A DNA stretch of 56,129 nucleotides. Origin: Candidatus Parcubacteria bacterium (lineage in GTDB: Bacteria > Patescibacteriota > Patescibacteriia > PEXW01). The first letter of the stretch is position 1. Every line of letters begins with the position of its first letter. Made by a program: the position numbers and the translations under genes. The notes under the pieces are model-generated. The model made no database searches, had not been told where the DNA came from, and saw only the letters and a list, made by a program, of their open reading frames with translations. Positions 43,644 through 50,872 of the stretch are shown one piece after another. Where the stretch lies: the NCBI GenBank assembly GCA_003597955.1, contig QZJU01000008.1, positions 1 through 56,129 of the forward strand. Reading direction: 5' to 3'.

Positions 43644-44734
43644 ATTATTTGTTTTTCGGTTTGCTGGCCTGTGTTTTTTCGCTTTTGCTAACGCCCGTGA
43701 TTCGGCGGTACAGCTTGCGTAAGAACATCGTCGACCTGCCGGCCGTGGCGCCCAAGCGCAAAATACATGACCAGCCAATGCCGCTTTTAGGCGGCTGGGC
43801 GATCTTTTTGAGCTTTTGCCTGTCAGCTTGGCTAATGGCAATCTTCAATCCAGATTTTTTTGCCGGCTTTTTTATGACCAAATATTTGGTCGGCATAACT
43901 TTTGCTGGTTTGGTCTTGATGATCGGCGGGTATTTGGACGACAGATACCATTTAAAACCGAGCCGCCAGATCTGCTTCCCGATTTCGGCCGCTGTCATCG
44001 TCGTTGCCGCCGGCATCGGCATTTCGTACATCACCAACCCTTTTGGCGGCACGATTGTTCTGGATCAGTGGGCTCTGACGCTTTTTTCCTTGAACGGTTT
44101 GCCTTATAAACTGGTCCTCTTCGCCGATATCTTCACTTTAGTTTGGCTTTTAGCCACGACTTATACGACGAAAATTTTAGACGGTTTGGATGGTCTGGTG
44201 TCTGGCATAACGGTAATTGGCGGAAGCATTATTTGCATCTTAAGTTTGACCAAAGAGGTAGCTCAACCTGAAACTGCGGTTTTGGCGGCGATTTTGGCTG
44301 GAGCAGCCCTGGGTTTTTTGGTTTGGAACTGGCACCCGGCCAAGATTTTTTTGGGCGAAGGCGGTTCAACCTGGACCGGCTTTATGCTGGGGACTTTAGC
44401 CATCATCGCGGGCGGGAAAATCGCCACCGCGCTTCTAATTTTGGGCATCCCGGCCTTGGATATACTCTGGGCGATTGGCCGCCGGGTATTTGCCAGAAAA
44501 TCCGCCTTTGTCTCTGACCGCGGGCATTTGCATTTTCGCTTACTAGACGCGGGATTTTCACATCGCCAAGCTGTTTTGCTTTTGTACACGCTCACGGCGG
44601 TTTTCGGGAGTGTGACTTTGGTGACGCGCGGCTCGCAAAAACTATACGCCCTGCTGGTTTTGGCCTTAGTCATGATTTTGCTGACCCTGGCCGTGATCTT
44701 GGTTTATCGGAAAAAAATAAAGACCCATTCGTGA
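43640..44734 (+). CDS. WecA/MraY-family polyprenyl-phosphate sugar-1-phosphate transferase
   Basis: 364 residues, about ten membrane helices. Catalytic motifs: LMIGGYLDDRYHLKPSRQ (DD), TKILDGLDGLVSGI, NWHPAKIFLGEGGSTWTGFM, and DRGHLHFRLLDAGFSHRQ, the last typical of the WecA/TagO/Rfe branch (HLHHRL) more than MraY. It starts glycan synthesis on undecaprenyl phosphate in the membrane, and could feed the O-antigen-ligase-like protein at 541. The branch assignment is fairly sure; the sugar is not. Confidence 0.9.
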   Translation: MNYLFFGLLACVFSLLLTPVIRRYSLRKNIVDLPAVAPKRKIHDQPMPLLGGWAIFLSFCLSAWLMAIFNPDFFAGFFMTKYLVGITFAGLVLMIGGYLDDRYHLKPSRQICFPISAAVIVVAAGIGISYITNPFGGTIVLDQWALTLFSLNGLPYKLVLFADIFTLVWLLATTYTTKILDGLDGLVSGITVIGGSIICILSLTKEVAQPETAVLAAILAGAALGFLVWNWHPAKIFLGEGGSTWTGFMLGTLAIIAGGKIATALLILGIPALDILWAIGRRVFARKSAFVSDRGHLHFRLLDAGFSHRQAVLLLYTLTAVFGSVTLVTRGSQKLYALLVLALVMILLTLAVILVYRKKIKTHS

Positions 44735-44744
44735 AAATGGGTCT
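44711..44744 (-). terminator. Terminator of the minus-strand gene at 44772
   Basis: AGACCCAT (44721-44728) pairs with ATGGGTCT (44737-44744); read on the minus strand the stem is followed by TTTATTTTTTT. It overlaps the last codons of the transferase gene on the other strand. Confidence 0.8.
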
Positions 44745-44771
44745 GAAGAAGAATTTTTGGTTTTAAAATTA

Positions 44772-45203
44772 TTAGTTAAACACCCGCTGCAAGATGAAAG
44801 TTTTCATGATGTTTGGTTTTTGCTTTTCGAATTCCTTTCGAATTTTTTCGCCCCGGGCAATCGCGTTTTGGACATCTTTGAGACTTATGACTGCGGGGCC
44901 GATAAGGTCACCTGGGTATTTAAGGTCATCGAAGGCTTCAATAATTTCTTTCCAGGTAGAGTACCAATTTTCTTCTTGGTTGCTTTTGCCAAACATGGCA
45001 GTCTGGAAGGTAATTGCGTTCACCAGACAGGCCCGCGCTTTATCCTGGCAGCATTCCAAAGTCAGGATTTTTGTCAGGCTGTCTACAATCCCCACCTTGT
45101 CTACGAATGAGGACATTAATTTGGTTTGCAAATCATCCAAAAGAGCCAAGGCTTCGTCATTGAAAATTTCCTCGGCGGTCCGCGGCGTGCTTCCCTTTGG
45201 CAT
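44772..45203 (-). CDS. Small soluble protein of unknown function
   Basis: 143 residues, mostly helical and acidic-to-neutral, with two Cys in LECCQDKARAC. No family recognised. It has a consensus promoter, a Shine-Dalgarno (GGGAG, 9 nt before ATG) and its own terminator, so it is a monocistronic unit, like the orphan genes near 22751-24315. Confidence 0.75.
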   Translation of the reverse strand: MPKGSTPRTAEEIFNDEALALLDDLQTKLMSSFVDKVGIVDSLTKILTLECCQDKARACLVNAITFQTAMFGKSNQEENWYSTWKEIIEAFDDLKYPGDLIGPAVISLKDVQNAIARGEKIRKEFEKQKPNIMKTFILQRVFN

Positions 45204-45258
45204 TTAATGGCTCCCTTTCCTTTTTGGTGTTTAGTTGCGGTTTTTGATTTGACAGTCT

Positions 45259-45287
45259 ATTGTAGTATCAAGACCGTAAAAAGTCAA
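45259..45287 (-). promoter_or_regulatory. Sigma70-type promoter of the gene at 44772
   Basis: Minus strand TTGACT (45282-45287), 17-bp spacer, TACAAT (45259-45264), 55 bp before the ATG. Confidence 0.75.
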
Positions 45288-45305
45288 ACCCCTTAATAAA
45301 AATCT

Positions 45306-45800
45306 ATGCAAAAAAGCTTAATAATTTTTATTTCCGTCGGACTGTTATTAATCGGCTTGGCTTGGTCAGCGGGCGGCCATGAGATTTCCAATTACCTGCC
45401 ATACTATTACCAACGGGTTTTGGGAAAATCCGCAAAGGTGGAAATCAGGAACCAGGTGACCAAAGTGGAAGTCGCCCGGTCTGACTCGGCCAAAGCCAAA
45501 GGCTTGAGCCGCAGAAAAAAATTACCTTATGACAAAGGTATGCTTTTTTTGTTTGATGAACCCGGATATTACGAATTTTGGATGAAAGATATGTTTATTC
45601 CGCTGGATATCGTTTGGATTTCCGGAGATAAAATCGTTGAAATCACCCGGAGCGTCTTGCCGCCTGTCAAAGACGCTGAACCGGCAAAGGTGAAGCCCAG
45701 CCGGCAGGCGGACAAGGTCTTGGAGGTTTACGCGGGCACGGCCAGCCAATGGCAAGTCGGCGATTTCGCCAGAATCAATTTTGATGCCTGGGTGAAGTAA
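45306..45800 (+). CDS. DUF192 family protein, membrane-anchored
   Basis: 164 residues. One N-terminal membrane or signal segment (residues ~4-22), then the DUF192 fold: VEVARSDSAKAKGLSRRKKL, GMLFLFDEPGYYEFWMKDM and IPLDIVWISGDKIVEI. The family is widespread with no settled biochemical role. Ends next to the mobile repeat upstream of rplU. Confidence 0.92.
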   Translation: MQKSLIIFISVGLLLIGLAWSAGGHEISNYLPYYYQRVLGKSAKVEIRNQVTKVEVARSDSAKAKGLSRRKKLPYDKGMLFLFDEPGYYEFWMKDMFIPLDIVWISGDKIVEITRSVLPPVKDAEPAKVKPSRQADKVLEVYAGTASQWQVGDFARINFDAWVK

Positions 45801-45801
45801 A

Positions 45802-45906
45802 CCCCGCACCACTTTCCAAATTAAACCTTAGGTTTAGTGTAAGGTTATTTGCCTAATAAATATTTTAGTACTAAATGTTGGCGTTTTGCTGGAAAGTGGT
45901 GCGGGG
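45802..45906 (+). repeat. Divergent repeat of the leader family upstream of rplU
   Basis: 105 bp bounded by CCCCGCACCACTTTCCA (45802-45818) and TGGAAAGTGGTGCGGGG (45890-45906). Starts one base after the DUF192 stop codon. The interior is AT-rich, has an in-frame stop in the leader frame and no start codon, so only the ends are conserved. Confidence 0.85.
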
Positions 45907-45935
45907 TTGACTGGCTTTCAGATTTTTGGTAAATT
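45907..45935 (+). promoter_or_regulatory. Promoter of rplU at the repeat boundary
   Basis: TTGACT (45907-45912) begins with the first base after the repeat; 17-bp spacer; TAAATT (45930-45935). The rplU ATG is 33 bp downstream. Confidence 0.7.
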
Positions 45936-45968
45936 TAGCCTACTAAATTTTTTAGGAATTATATTTGT

Positions 45969-46280
45969 ATGTCAAAAATCGCAGTTATTAAGACCGGGGG
46001 CAAACAGTACCTGGTGAAGACCGGCCAAGTTTTAAGAGTGGAAAAATTGCCGGGCGAGCCAAAAGCTAAAATTATTTTTGATGAAGTATTGATGACCGCC
46101 GACGGTACCGAAGCAAAAGTCGGCCAACCTTTGGTGGCCGGCGTTAAGGTCGAAGCCGAAATATTAAAACAGGGACTTGGCAAGAAGCTCTATGTGGAAA
46201 CTTACCGGGCCAAGACTCGCAAGCACCGCAAAATCGGCCACCGGCAGATGTTTACTGAAGTAAAGATAATAAAAGTATAA
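45969..46280 (+). CDS. rplU: Ribosomal protein bL21
   Basis: 103 residues. AVIKTGGKQYLVKTGQVLRV and YRAKTRKHRKIGHRQMFTEV are diagnostic. rpmA (L27), the usual next gene, is absent here. The following 177 bp hold two small hairpins (46284-46301 and CAACCAA/TTGGTTG at 46306-46326) and no clear gene before the convergent gene. Confidence 0.97.
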   Translation: MSKIAVIKTGGKQYLVKTGQVLRVEKLPGEPKAKIIFDEVLMTADGTEAKVGQPLVAGVKVEAEILKQGLGKKLYVETYRAKTRKHRKIGHRQMFTEVKIIKV

Positions 46281-46457
46281 TTTTTTAAGATTGCTTAAAA
46301 TAACCCAACCAAGTTAGTTTTGGTTGATGGTTTTAGTATTAGAAAGTGGTATTGTTTAGGGTTGCGGTCAGGAGAAGCAGCAACTAAAAAAATTTACGAT
46401 AACAACGTTCTGCCCGCTATTGCTTCGGTGTGGCGATCGAGGAGCTTATATCCAGAA

Positions 46458-47522
46458 TTAAACCCGATTTTTATTATTCATCATCGTCCAGTAAGCGTCA
46501 ATTTCTTCGGACGAGAGGAATTTCCGCATGGCTTGCTGGAAAAGCGTCCATTTGGTGCCGGGTCGCCAAGCCCTATCCGGTCCGCCTGGGGTTTTTTTGG
46601 CTTGCCAACGGTTGTGGAAAAATCGAAAATCCCGTCCGTCCATCTTGACCAGGGCTTTAATCGCGTTAGCCGGTAAGTCTCCGGACCGGGCTTTGACTTT
46701 TTGCAGCTGGGTGCTTTTTTTCCAGATATTTTCCGGCGCCAGATTGGTGGTGAACTGGACATCAATTTGTTTTTTGGCCGAAGGGTCTTCCTGGACTTCT
46801 AAGCCCTGCAAATGATGGACATTGGCGATGATAAAGTCGATTTTGTCCTGGACATCCTGCTTGACATCAGCGTCGTAAACCTTGAAAAAGTCGTGATTGA
46901 TGGAGATTTTTTTGAAGAAATTTTTTACCGCCCGTTCAATTTGCAAGCCAAAGTGTTCTTGGCCGGTTTCCAAGTCATTCAGGATCCTTTGGTAAGTTTC
47001 CCTAGTTAGCTTGTCCAATTTGGGGTTTTCCGTTTCCTGTAGCAAAAGCGCCTGGTTGTATGCCTGCTGCATTTCCCTTTTGGCCTCCGCTTGGAGATAG
47101 GCTGATTTAACTTCTTTGGAAACCCGCTTGTCAAAATAATATTTCAGGCCCCATTCGCCGTCCGTCAGCAAGTCGCCTAAAGTAAGTTCCTGCCTTTTGC
47201 CTTGCTCGTCAACATAAAAAAGCTGGTTCCCGCTTTGTTCAATTTTCCAAGAGTTCGCCGCGTTTTCCGGCTTAGTTTCCAAGTTTTCCAAATGCTCGCC
47301 TTGAAATTCGGTTTTTTCAAAATCCGTTTTGATTTTGGCCGCCAGGGCTTCCATCTTGGTTTGGGTTTCTGGCGTTAAGTCGAAATCGAGTTTAGGCAAA
47401 GCAAAATCCGTCAAAGCTAAAACTTCCGGCTTTTCTGCCGTTTCGTCCTTATGTACTTCTGTCCGTTCCCCAGTTTCCGGTGCGTCAGGCTGGAACGGGC
47501 GGGTTTCAATCTCCCCAATCAT
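46458..47522 (-). CDS. Unknown protein in the dnaB-ybaB-recR operon
   Basis: 354 residues, soluble, highly charged. N-terminal ~60 residues are acidic and low-complexity; the middle (about 150-230) is strongly helical (KSAYLQAEAKREMQQAYNQA); the C-terminal ~80 residues include WKKSTQLQKVKARSGDLPAN and a tail of Trp/Phe-rich text (FRFFHNRWQAKK). No family recognised. It lies 10 bp after recR on the same strand, so a link to replication or repair is possible but only by context. Confidence 0.75.
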   Translation of the reverse strand: MIGEIETRPFQPDAPETGERTEVHKDETAEKPEVLALTDFALPKLDFDLTPETQTKMEALAAKIKTDFEKTEFQGEHLENLETKPENAANSWKIEQSGNQLFYVDEQGKRQELTLGDLLTDGEWGLKYYFDKRVSKEVKSAYLQAEAKREMQQAYNQALLLQETENPKLDKLTRETYQRILNDLETGQEHFGLQIERAVKNFFKKISINHDFFKVYDADVKQDVQDKIDFIIANVHHLQGLEVQEDPSAKKQIDVQFTTNLAPENIWKKSTQLQKVKARSGDLPANAIKALVKMDGRDFRFFHNRWQAKKTPGGPDRAWRPGTKWTLFQQAMRKFLSSEEIDAYWTMMNNKNRV

Positions 47523-47532
47523 AAGCGCAGGG

Positions 47533-48138
47533 TTAAATGCTCCGGCGGCCTTTTAAGGCATCGCCCAGGGTGACCTCATCAGCGTATTCCAAATCCGCGC
47601 CCAAAGGCAAGCCCCGGGCCAGCCGAGAAAGCTTGATTTTCAGTGGCCGCAGCAATTTGGCCAGATACAGAATGGTTGTCTCGCCTTCAACATCTGGATT
47701 GAGCGCAAAAATAACCTCGACGATCGGCGGTTCGGAATTTTTGATCCGATTCAGAAGCCCATTGATGTTCAGGTCATCGGCCGTCACGCCGGTGAGAGGG
47801 TTTAAAACCCCGCCCAAGACATGGTAAACGCCCCAAAATTCCCCGGTGCGCTCGATAGCGGCCAAGTCTTGAGTTTCAGCCACCACACCAATAAGAGTGC
47901 GATCGCGCTTTTCATCCAGGCAGATTTTGCAGGGCGAGCTGGAATTCCATTGCCCGCAAACTGCGCATTTCTTAATTCGGTCTTTGACCTCCAAAATGTG
48001 CTTGGTCAGCAATTTGCGGTCATCGTCCCGCATTTTAACAATGTGAAACGCCAGCCGCTCCGCGGATTTTGGGCCAATGCCCGGCAAGCGGTTGAGAGCG
48101 TCAATAAGATTTTGCAAACTCTCGGCGTAGAGTGCCAT
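47533..48138 (-). CDS. recR: Recombination mediator RecR
   Basis: 201 residues. Helix-hairpin-helix RLPGIGPKSAERLAFHI, zinc finger CAVC...CKIC, and Toprim domain LIGVVAETQDLAAIERTGEF with GGVLNPLTGV. Loads RecA in the RecFOR pathway. Usual ybaB-recR pairing is kept. Confidence 0.98.
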   Translation of the reverse strand: MALYAESLQNLIDALNRLPGIGPKSAERLAFHIVKMRDDDRKLLTKHILEVKDRIKKCAVCGQWNSSSPCKICLDEKRDRTLIGVVAETQDLAAIERTGEFWGVYHVLGGVLNPLTGVTADDLNINGLLNRIKNSEPPIVEVIFALNPDVEGETTILYLAKLLRPLKIKLSRLARGLPLGADLEYADEVTLGDALKGRRSI

Positions 48139-48147
48139 TTTTTGATT

Positions 48148-48441
48148 TTAGCCCAAATTCGGCAAACCGCCCATGTCTTTTACCTTTTTGGCCATTTTAT
48201 GCTGGGCTTTTTTTATGGCGTCATTGACCGCGTCCTGAACGCCCTTTTGCACATCCGCCGCTCGGTTGGGCGAGAGCAAGTCCGGATCGATGAAAACAGT
48301 TTGCACGCTTTGGTTGCCGTCCATGGAAATTTTTACTTTGCCCCAGGCGCCGCTGCCTTCCACATTTTCCTCTTTGAGGGCGCTTTGGATTTTTTTGGCT
48401 TGGTCGCGGTAGTCTTTGATTTGCTTGAGTTTTTCGAACAT
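48148..48441 (-). CDS. YbaB/EbfC nucleoid-associated protein
   Basis: 97 residues. MFEKLKQIKDYRDQAKKIQS, EGSGAWGKVKISMDGNQSVQ and a helical end MAKKVKDMGGLPNLG. DNA-binding dimer, commonly upstream of recR as here (9 bp gap). Confidence 0.95.
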   Translation of the reverse strand: MFEKLKQIKDYRDQAKKIQSALKEENVEGSGAWGKVKISMDGNQSVQTVFIDPDLLSPNRAADVQKGVQDAVNDAIKKAQHKMAKKVKDMGGLPNLG

Positions 48442-48468
48442 ATTTTATTGGAATTAAGATTAAAGTTT

Positions 48469-49851
48469 TTAAACCGGGGGCGGGCCGACTACGCTTTCGT
48501 CGGCCTTGCTTTCAAATCTGACCTTGTTTTCGTTGAAAATTAATTCCACATGGCCGGTCGGGCCGTTGCGGTGCTTGGCAATGTGGATTTCCGCCAGATT
48601 TTTTTTCAAAGGGTCGATGTCGCGGTCATACATAGCCGGTCGGTAAATAAACATCACCACATCCGCGTCTTGCTCAATAGAGCCGGATTCCCGCAAATCC
48701 GCCAATTGCGGAATCTTTCTTTCCCGGTTTTCTACCGCCCGGGATAATTGCGACAGGGCAATAACAGGGATATTTAATTCCCGTGCGATGGCTTTTAAGC
48801 CACGGGTGATTTCCGCCACTTCCTGCACCCGGTTTTCCACGCCATAGCGGCCTTCCATCAATTGCAGATAGTCGACGACGATCATGCCTAATCCATGTTC
48901 GGCCTGCAAGCGCCGGGCTTTGGTGCGCATCATCATGACATTGCTAGTGGCGGAATCATCGATGTAAATCGGGGCCTCTGAAAGAATGCCCATGGCATGG
49001 CCGATCTTTGGGAAATCATTGTCTTCCGGATTGTCTGAGAGACGGCCTGTGCGCATTTTCCATAAATCCACGCCGGCTTCGGCGCAGAGCATGCGGTCGA
49101 CCAGCTGTTCTTTGGACATTTCCAGCGAAAACAAACCAACGGGTACACCGGTGTTAATTGCCGCGTGCCGGGCGAAATCCAGAGCCAAAGAAGTTTTGCC
49201 CATGCTAGGCCGAGCGGCGACGATTACCAAATCGCTTTTTTGAAAACCGGCCAGAAGTTTATCTATGTCTGGAAAGCCGCTGGTGATGCCCCGGAGCTTG
49301 CCCGCGCCTTTGTGTAATTCGTCGATGCGGTCGAAAGCTTCGGAAAGTACAGAACGAATAGGAATGAAATTTTGCTTTAAGTATCTTTGGGAGACCGAAA
49401 AGATTGATTGTTCGGCCGCGTCCAATAGCTGCTCCACATCCTCGGCTTCCTGGTAGCCGATGCTGGTAATTTCCGAAGCGGCGCTTAAAAGCCGGCGCAA
49501 GGTGGCTTTTCTTTGCACGATGTTGGCATAATTCACCACATTACTGGCCGTTGGCACGACATTCGCCAGCGAAGTCAATGCGCTTAAGCCCCCGATTTTT
49601 TCCAAGATTTTCCTTTCTTCCAGCCGATTGGATAGACTGACTACATCGATCGGTTCGTGCCGCTCATACAAGTCTTGCATGGCTTCGAATATCCAGCCAT
49701 GGACATCTCGGTAAAAGTCTTCCGGCCGCAAAATATCTGCGACTTTGATAATTGCGTCTTTGTCGATTAAAAGCGAGCCCAGTAGGGCTTGTTCGGCCTC
49801 CAAGTTTTGCGGCGGAATTTTGTCGGTTGGTTTTAATTGGCCGTCTGACAT
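48469..49851 (-). CDS. dnaB: Replicative DNA helicase
   Basis: 460 residues. N-terminal domain (NLEAEQALLGSLLIDKDAI), linker, then RecA-type ATPase: LVIVAARPSMGKTSLALD (Walker A), GLFSLEMSKEQLVDRML, MIVVDYLQLMEG (Walker B), and SQLSRAVENRERKIPQLADL with ESGSIEQDADVVMFIYR. Unwinds DNA at the fork. First gene of a four-gene minus-strand operon. Confidence 0.99.
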   Translation of the reverse strand: MSDGQLKPTDKIPPQNLEAEQALLGSLLIDKDAIIKVADILRPEDFYRDVHGWIFEAMQDLYERHEPIDVVSLSNRLEERKILEKIGGLSALTSLANVVPTASNVVNYANIVQRKATLRRLLSAASEITSIGYQEAEDVEQLLDAAEQSIFSVSQRYLKQNFIPIRSVLSEAFDRIDELHKGAGKLRGITSGFPDIDKLLAGFQKSDLVIVAARPSMGKTSLALDFARHAAINTGVPVGLFSLEMSKEQLVDRMLCAEAGVDLWKMRTGRLSDNPEDNDFPKIGHAMGILSEAPIYIDDSATSNVMMMRTKARRLQAEHGLGMIVVDYLQLMEGRYGVENRVQEVAEITRGLKAIARELNIPVIALSQLSRAVENRERKIPQLADLRESGSIEQDADVVMFIYRPAMYDRDIDPLKKNLAEIHIAKHRNGPTGHVELIFNENKVRFESKADESVVGPPPV

Positions 49852-49862
49852 AGGGTCTAATT

Positions 49863-49891
49863 ATCTTACCTGGCTTAGATAGTCAAAGCAA
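49863..49891 (-). promoter_or_regulatory. Promoter of the dnaB operon
   Basis: Minus strand TTGCTT (49886-49891), 17-bp spacer, TAAGAT (49863-49868), 11 bp before the dnaB ATG, giving an almost leaderless mRNA. Confidence 0.55.
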
Positions 49892-49949
49892 GGTGGTTAA
49901 ATCCCCAGTTTTTCCACTTTTTTCAACATTTATGATATGCTGATTTTCT

Positions 49950-50483
49950 ATGTCAGACTCGCAACAAGTATTAGTTGTTTTGGATGTGGAAACCACCGGT
50001 TTAAGACCCGAAGAAGGGCACGAAATTATCGAGGTGGCCGTCCAAAAGATTCAGGACCGGCAGGTTATTGGGGAATTTGTAAGCCTGGTAGCCACGAACC
50101 GGATCATTGACGCAGAAACCGAGAAAGTTCACGGCATCACCAATGCTTTATTAGCCGTCGAAGGCAAACCGGCTTCTGAAGTTTTTCCTAAATTGATAGA
50201 GTTTATCGGTACGGCGCCGATTGTCGGGCATAATGTCGGTTTTGACATGGCCTTTATCAATTCGCATTTAAAAAGGTTGGATTTGCCGATTCTGGACAAC
50301 CCGCTATTAGACACCATTGCGCAAGCGAAAAGATTGCTGCTGATCCCTAGCTACAGTTTGGAAAAAGTCGCGGCGTACTTCAAAATTCCCCAGCCCCAGG
50401 CGCATCGCGCCAAAGCGGATGTAGAAACCACGCGTGAAGTGTTTTGGAAATTAGTCGAGCGGGCTAAGCAGCAGAAAGCCTAA
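49950..50483 (+). CDS. dnaQ: DnaQ-family 3'-5' exonuclease
   Basis: 177 residues. Exo I VVLDVETTGLRPEEGHEIIE, Exo II VGHNVGFDMAFINSHL, Exo III AHRAKADVETTREVF with the DEDDh catalytic set. Likely the proofreading epsilon subunit or a stand-alone relative. The stop overlaps the stop of a tiny gene on the other strand. Confidence 0.93.
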   Translation: MSDSQQVLVVLDVETTGLRPEEGHEIIEVAVQKIQDRQVIGEFVSLVATNRIIDAETEKVHGITNALLAVEGKPASEVFPKLIEFIGTAPIVGHNVGFDMAFINSHLKRLDLPILDNPLLDTIAQAKRLLLIPSYSLEKVAAYFKIPQPQAHRAKADVETTREVFWKLVERAKQQKA

Positions 50484-50563
50484 AAGCGTTTGCGGGTGGC
50501 CATATAGACGACCCCCAAAACCACGACCAATAAAATTACGACGAATAATTGACCTCCGGACAT
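50480..50563 (-). CDS. 27-residue predicted single-pass membrane peptide
   Basis: Minus-strand ATG at 50563 encodes MSGGQLFVVILLVVVLGVVY followed by MATRKRF, one hydrophobic helix with a basic C-terminus. TATACT lies about 10 bp upstream of the ATG and could be its -10 box. Its stop codon overlaps the dnaQ stop. Function unknown; it may be a chance ORF, but its composition is typical of real small membrane proteins. Confidence 0.5.
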   Translation of the reverse strand: MSGGQLFVVILLVVVLGVVYMATRKRF

Positions 50564-50666
50564 ATAAACTTAGTATATCTTAAACCAGGAGTGATAGGAA
50601 TATTGCGCTTGAAATTTTTTTAAATATGAGGCACAATAGCGTCATTAAGAATTGCCATGCGTTTAT

Positions 50667-50733
50667 AGTCCCGAACCCGCCATACGGGGGGCCGCGGATC
50701 CTCGTTCCGCCGCAGAGCGGCGAGAACGGGACT
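50667..50733. repeat. Compound hairpin upstream of tRNA-Lys
   Basis: AGTCCCG (50667-50673) pairs with CGGGACT (50727-50733); inside lies a second hairpin, GTTCCGCCG with CGGCGAGAAC. GC-rich REP-like element in a 233-bp spacer that otherwise shows nothing clear. Confidence 0.55.
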
Positions 50734-50796
50734 CAATTCAGAGATTTACACTTAAAAACTGTTCAGATTAAAATTATAAGCCAAAGCAGAATTTAC

Positions 50797-50872
50797 GCGC
50801 CTATAGCTCAATTGGCAGAGCAGGGGCCTTTTAAGCCCAAGGTTGGAGGTTCGATTCCTCCTGGGCGCACCA
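50797..50872 (+). tRNA. tRNA-Lys (TTT), CCA encoded
   Basis: 76 nt: acceptor GCGCCTA/TGGGCGC, D-arm GCTC/GAGC, anticodon loop CTTTTAA with anticodon TTT, T-arm GGAGG-TTCGATT-CCTCC, discriminator A and encoded CCA. Its 3' end is the junction with a serine recombinase element whose reading frame runs antisense through the tRNA. Confidence 0.96.

Noticed and set aside
46330-46457. Possible gene fragment after rplU (reading LRSGEAATKKIYDNNVLPAI)
   Set aside because: The text looks protein-like, but I cannot assign a family, it needs a frameshift to continue and then runs opposite a real gene.
47821-48543. 240-codon plus-strand ORF opposite recR, ybaB and the dnaB end
   Set aside because: Three well recognised genes occupy the other strand; the ORF spans their boundaries.
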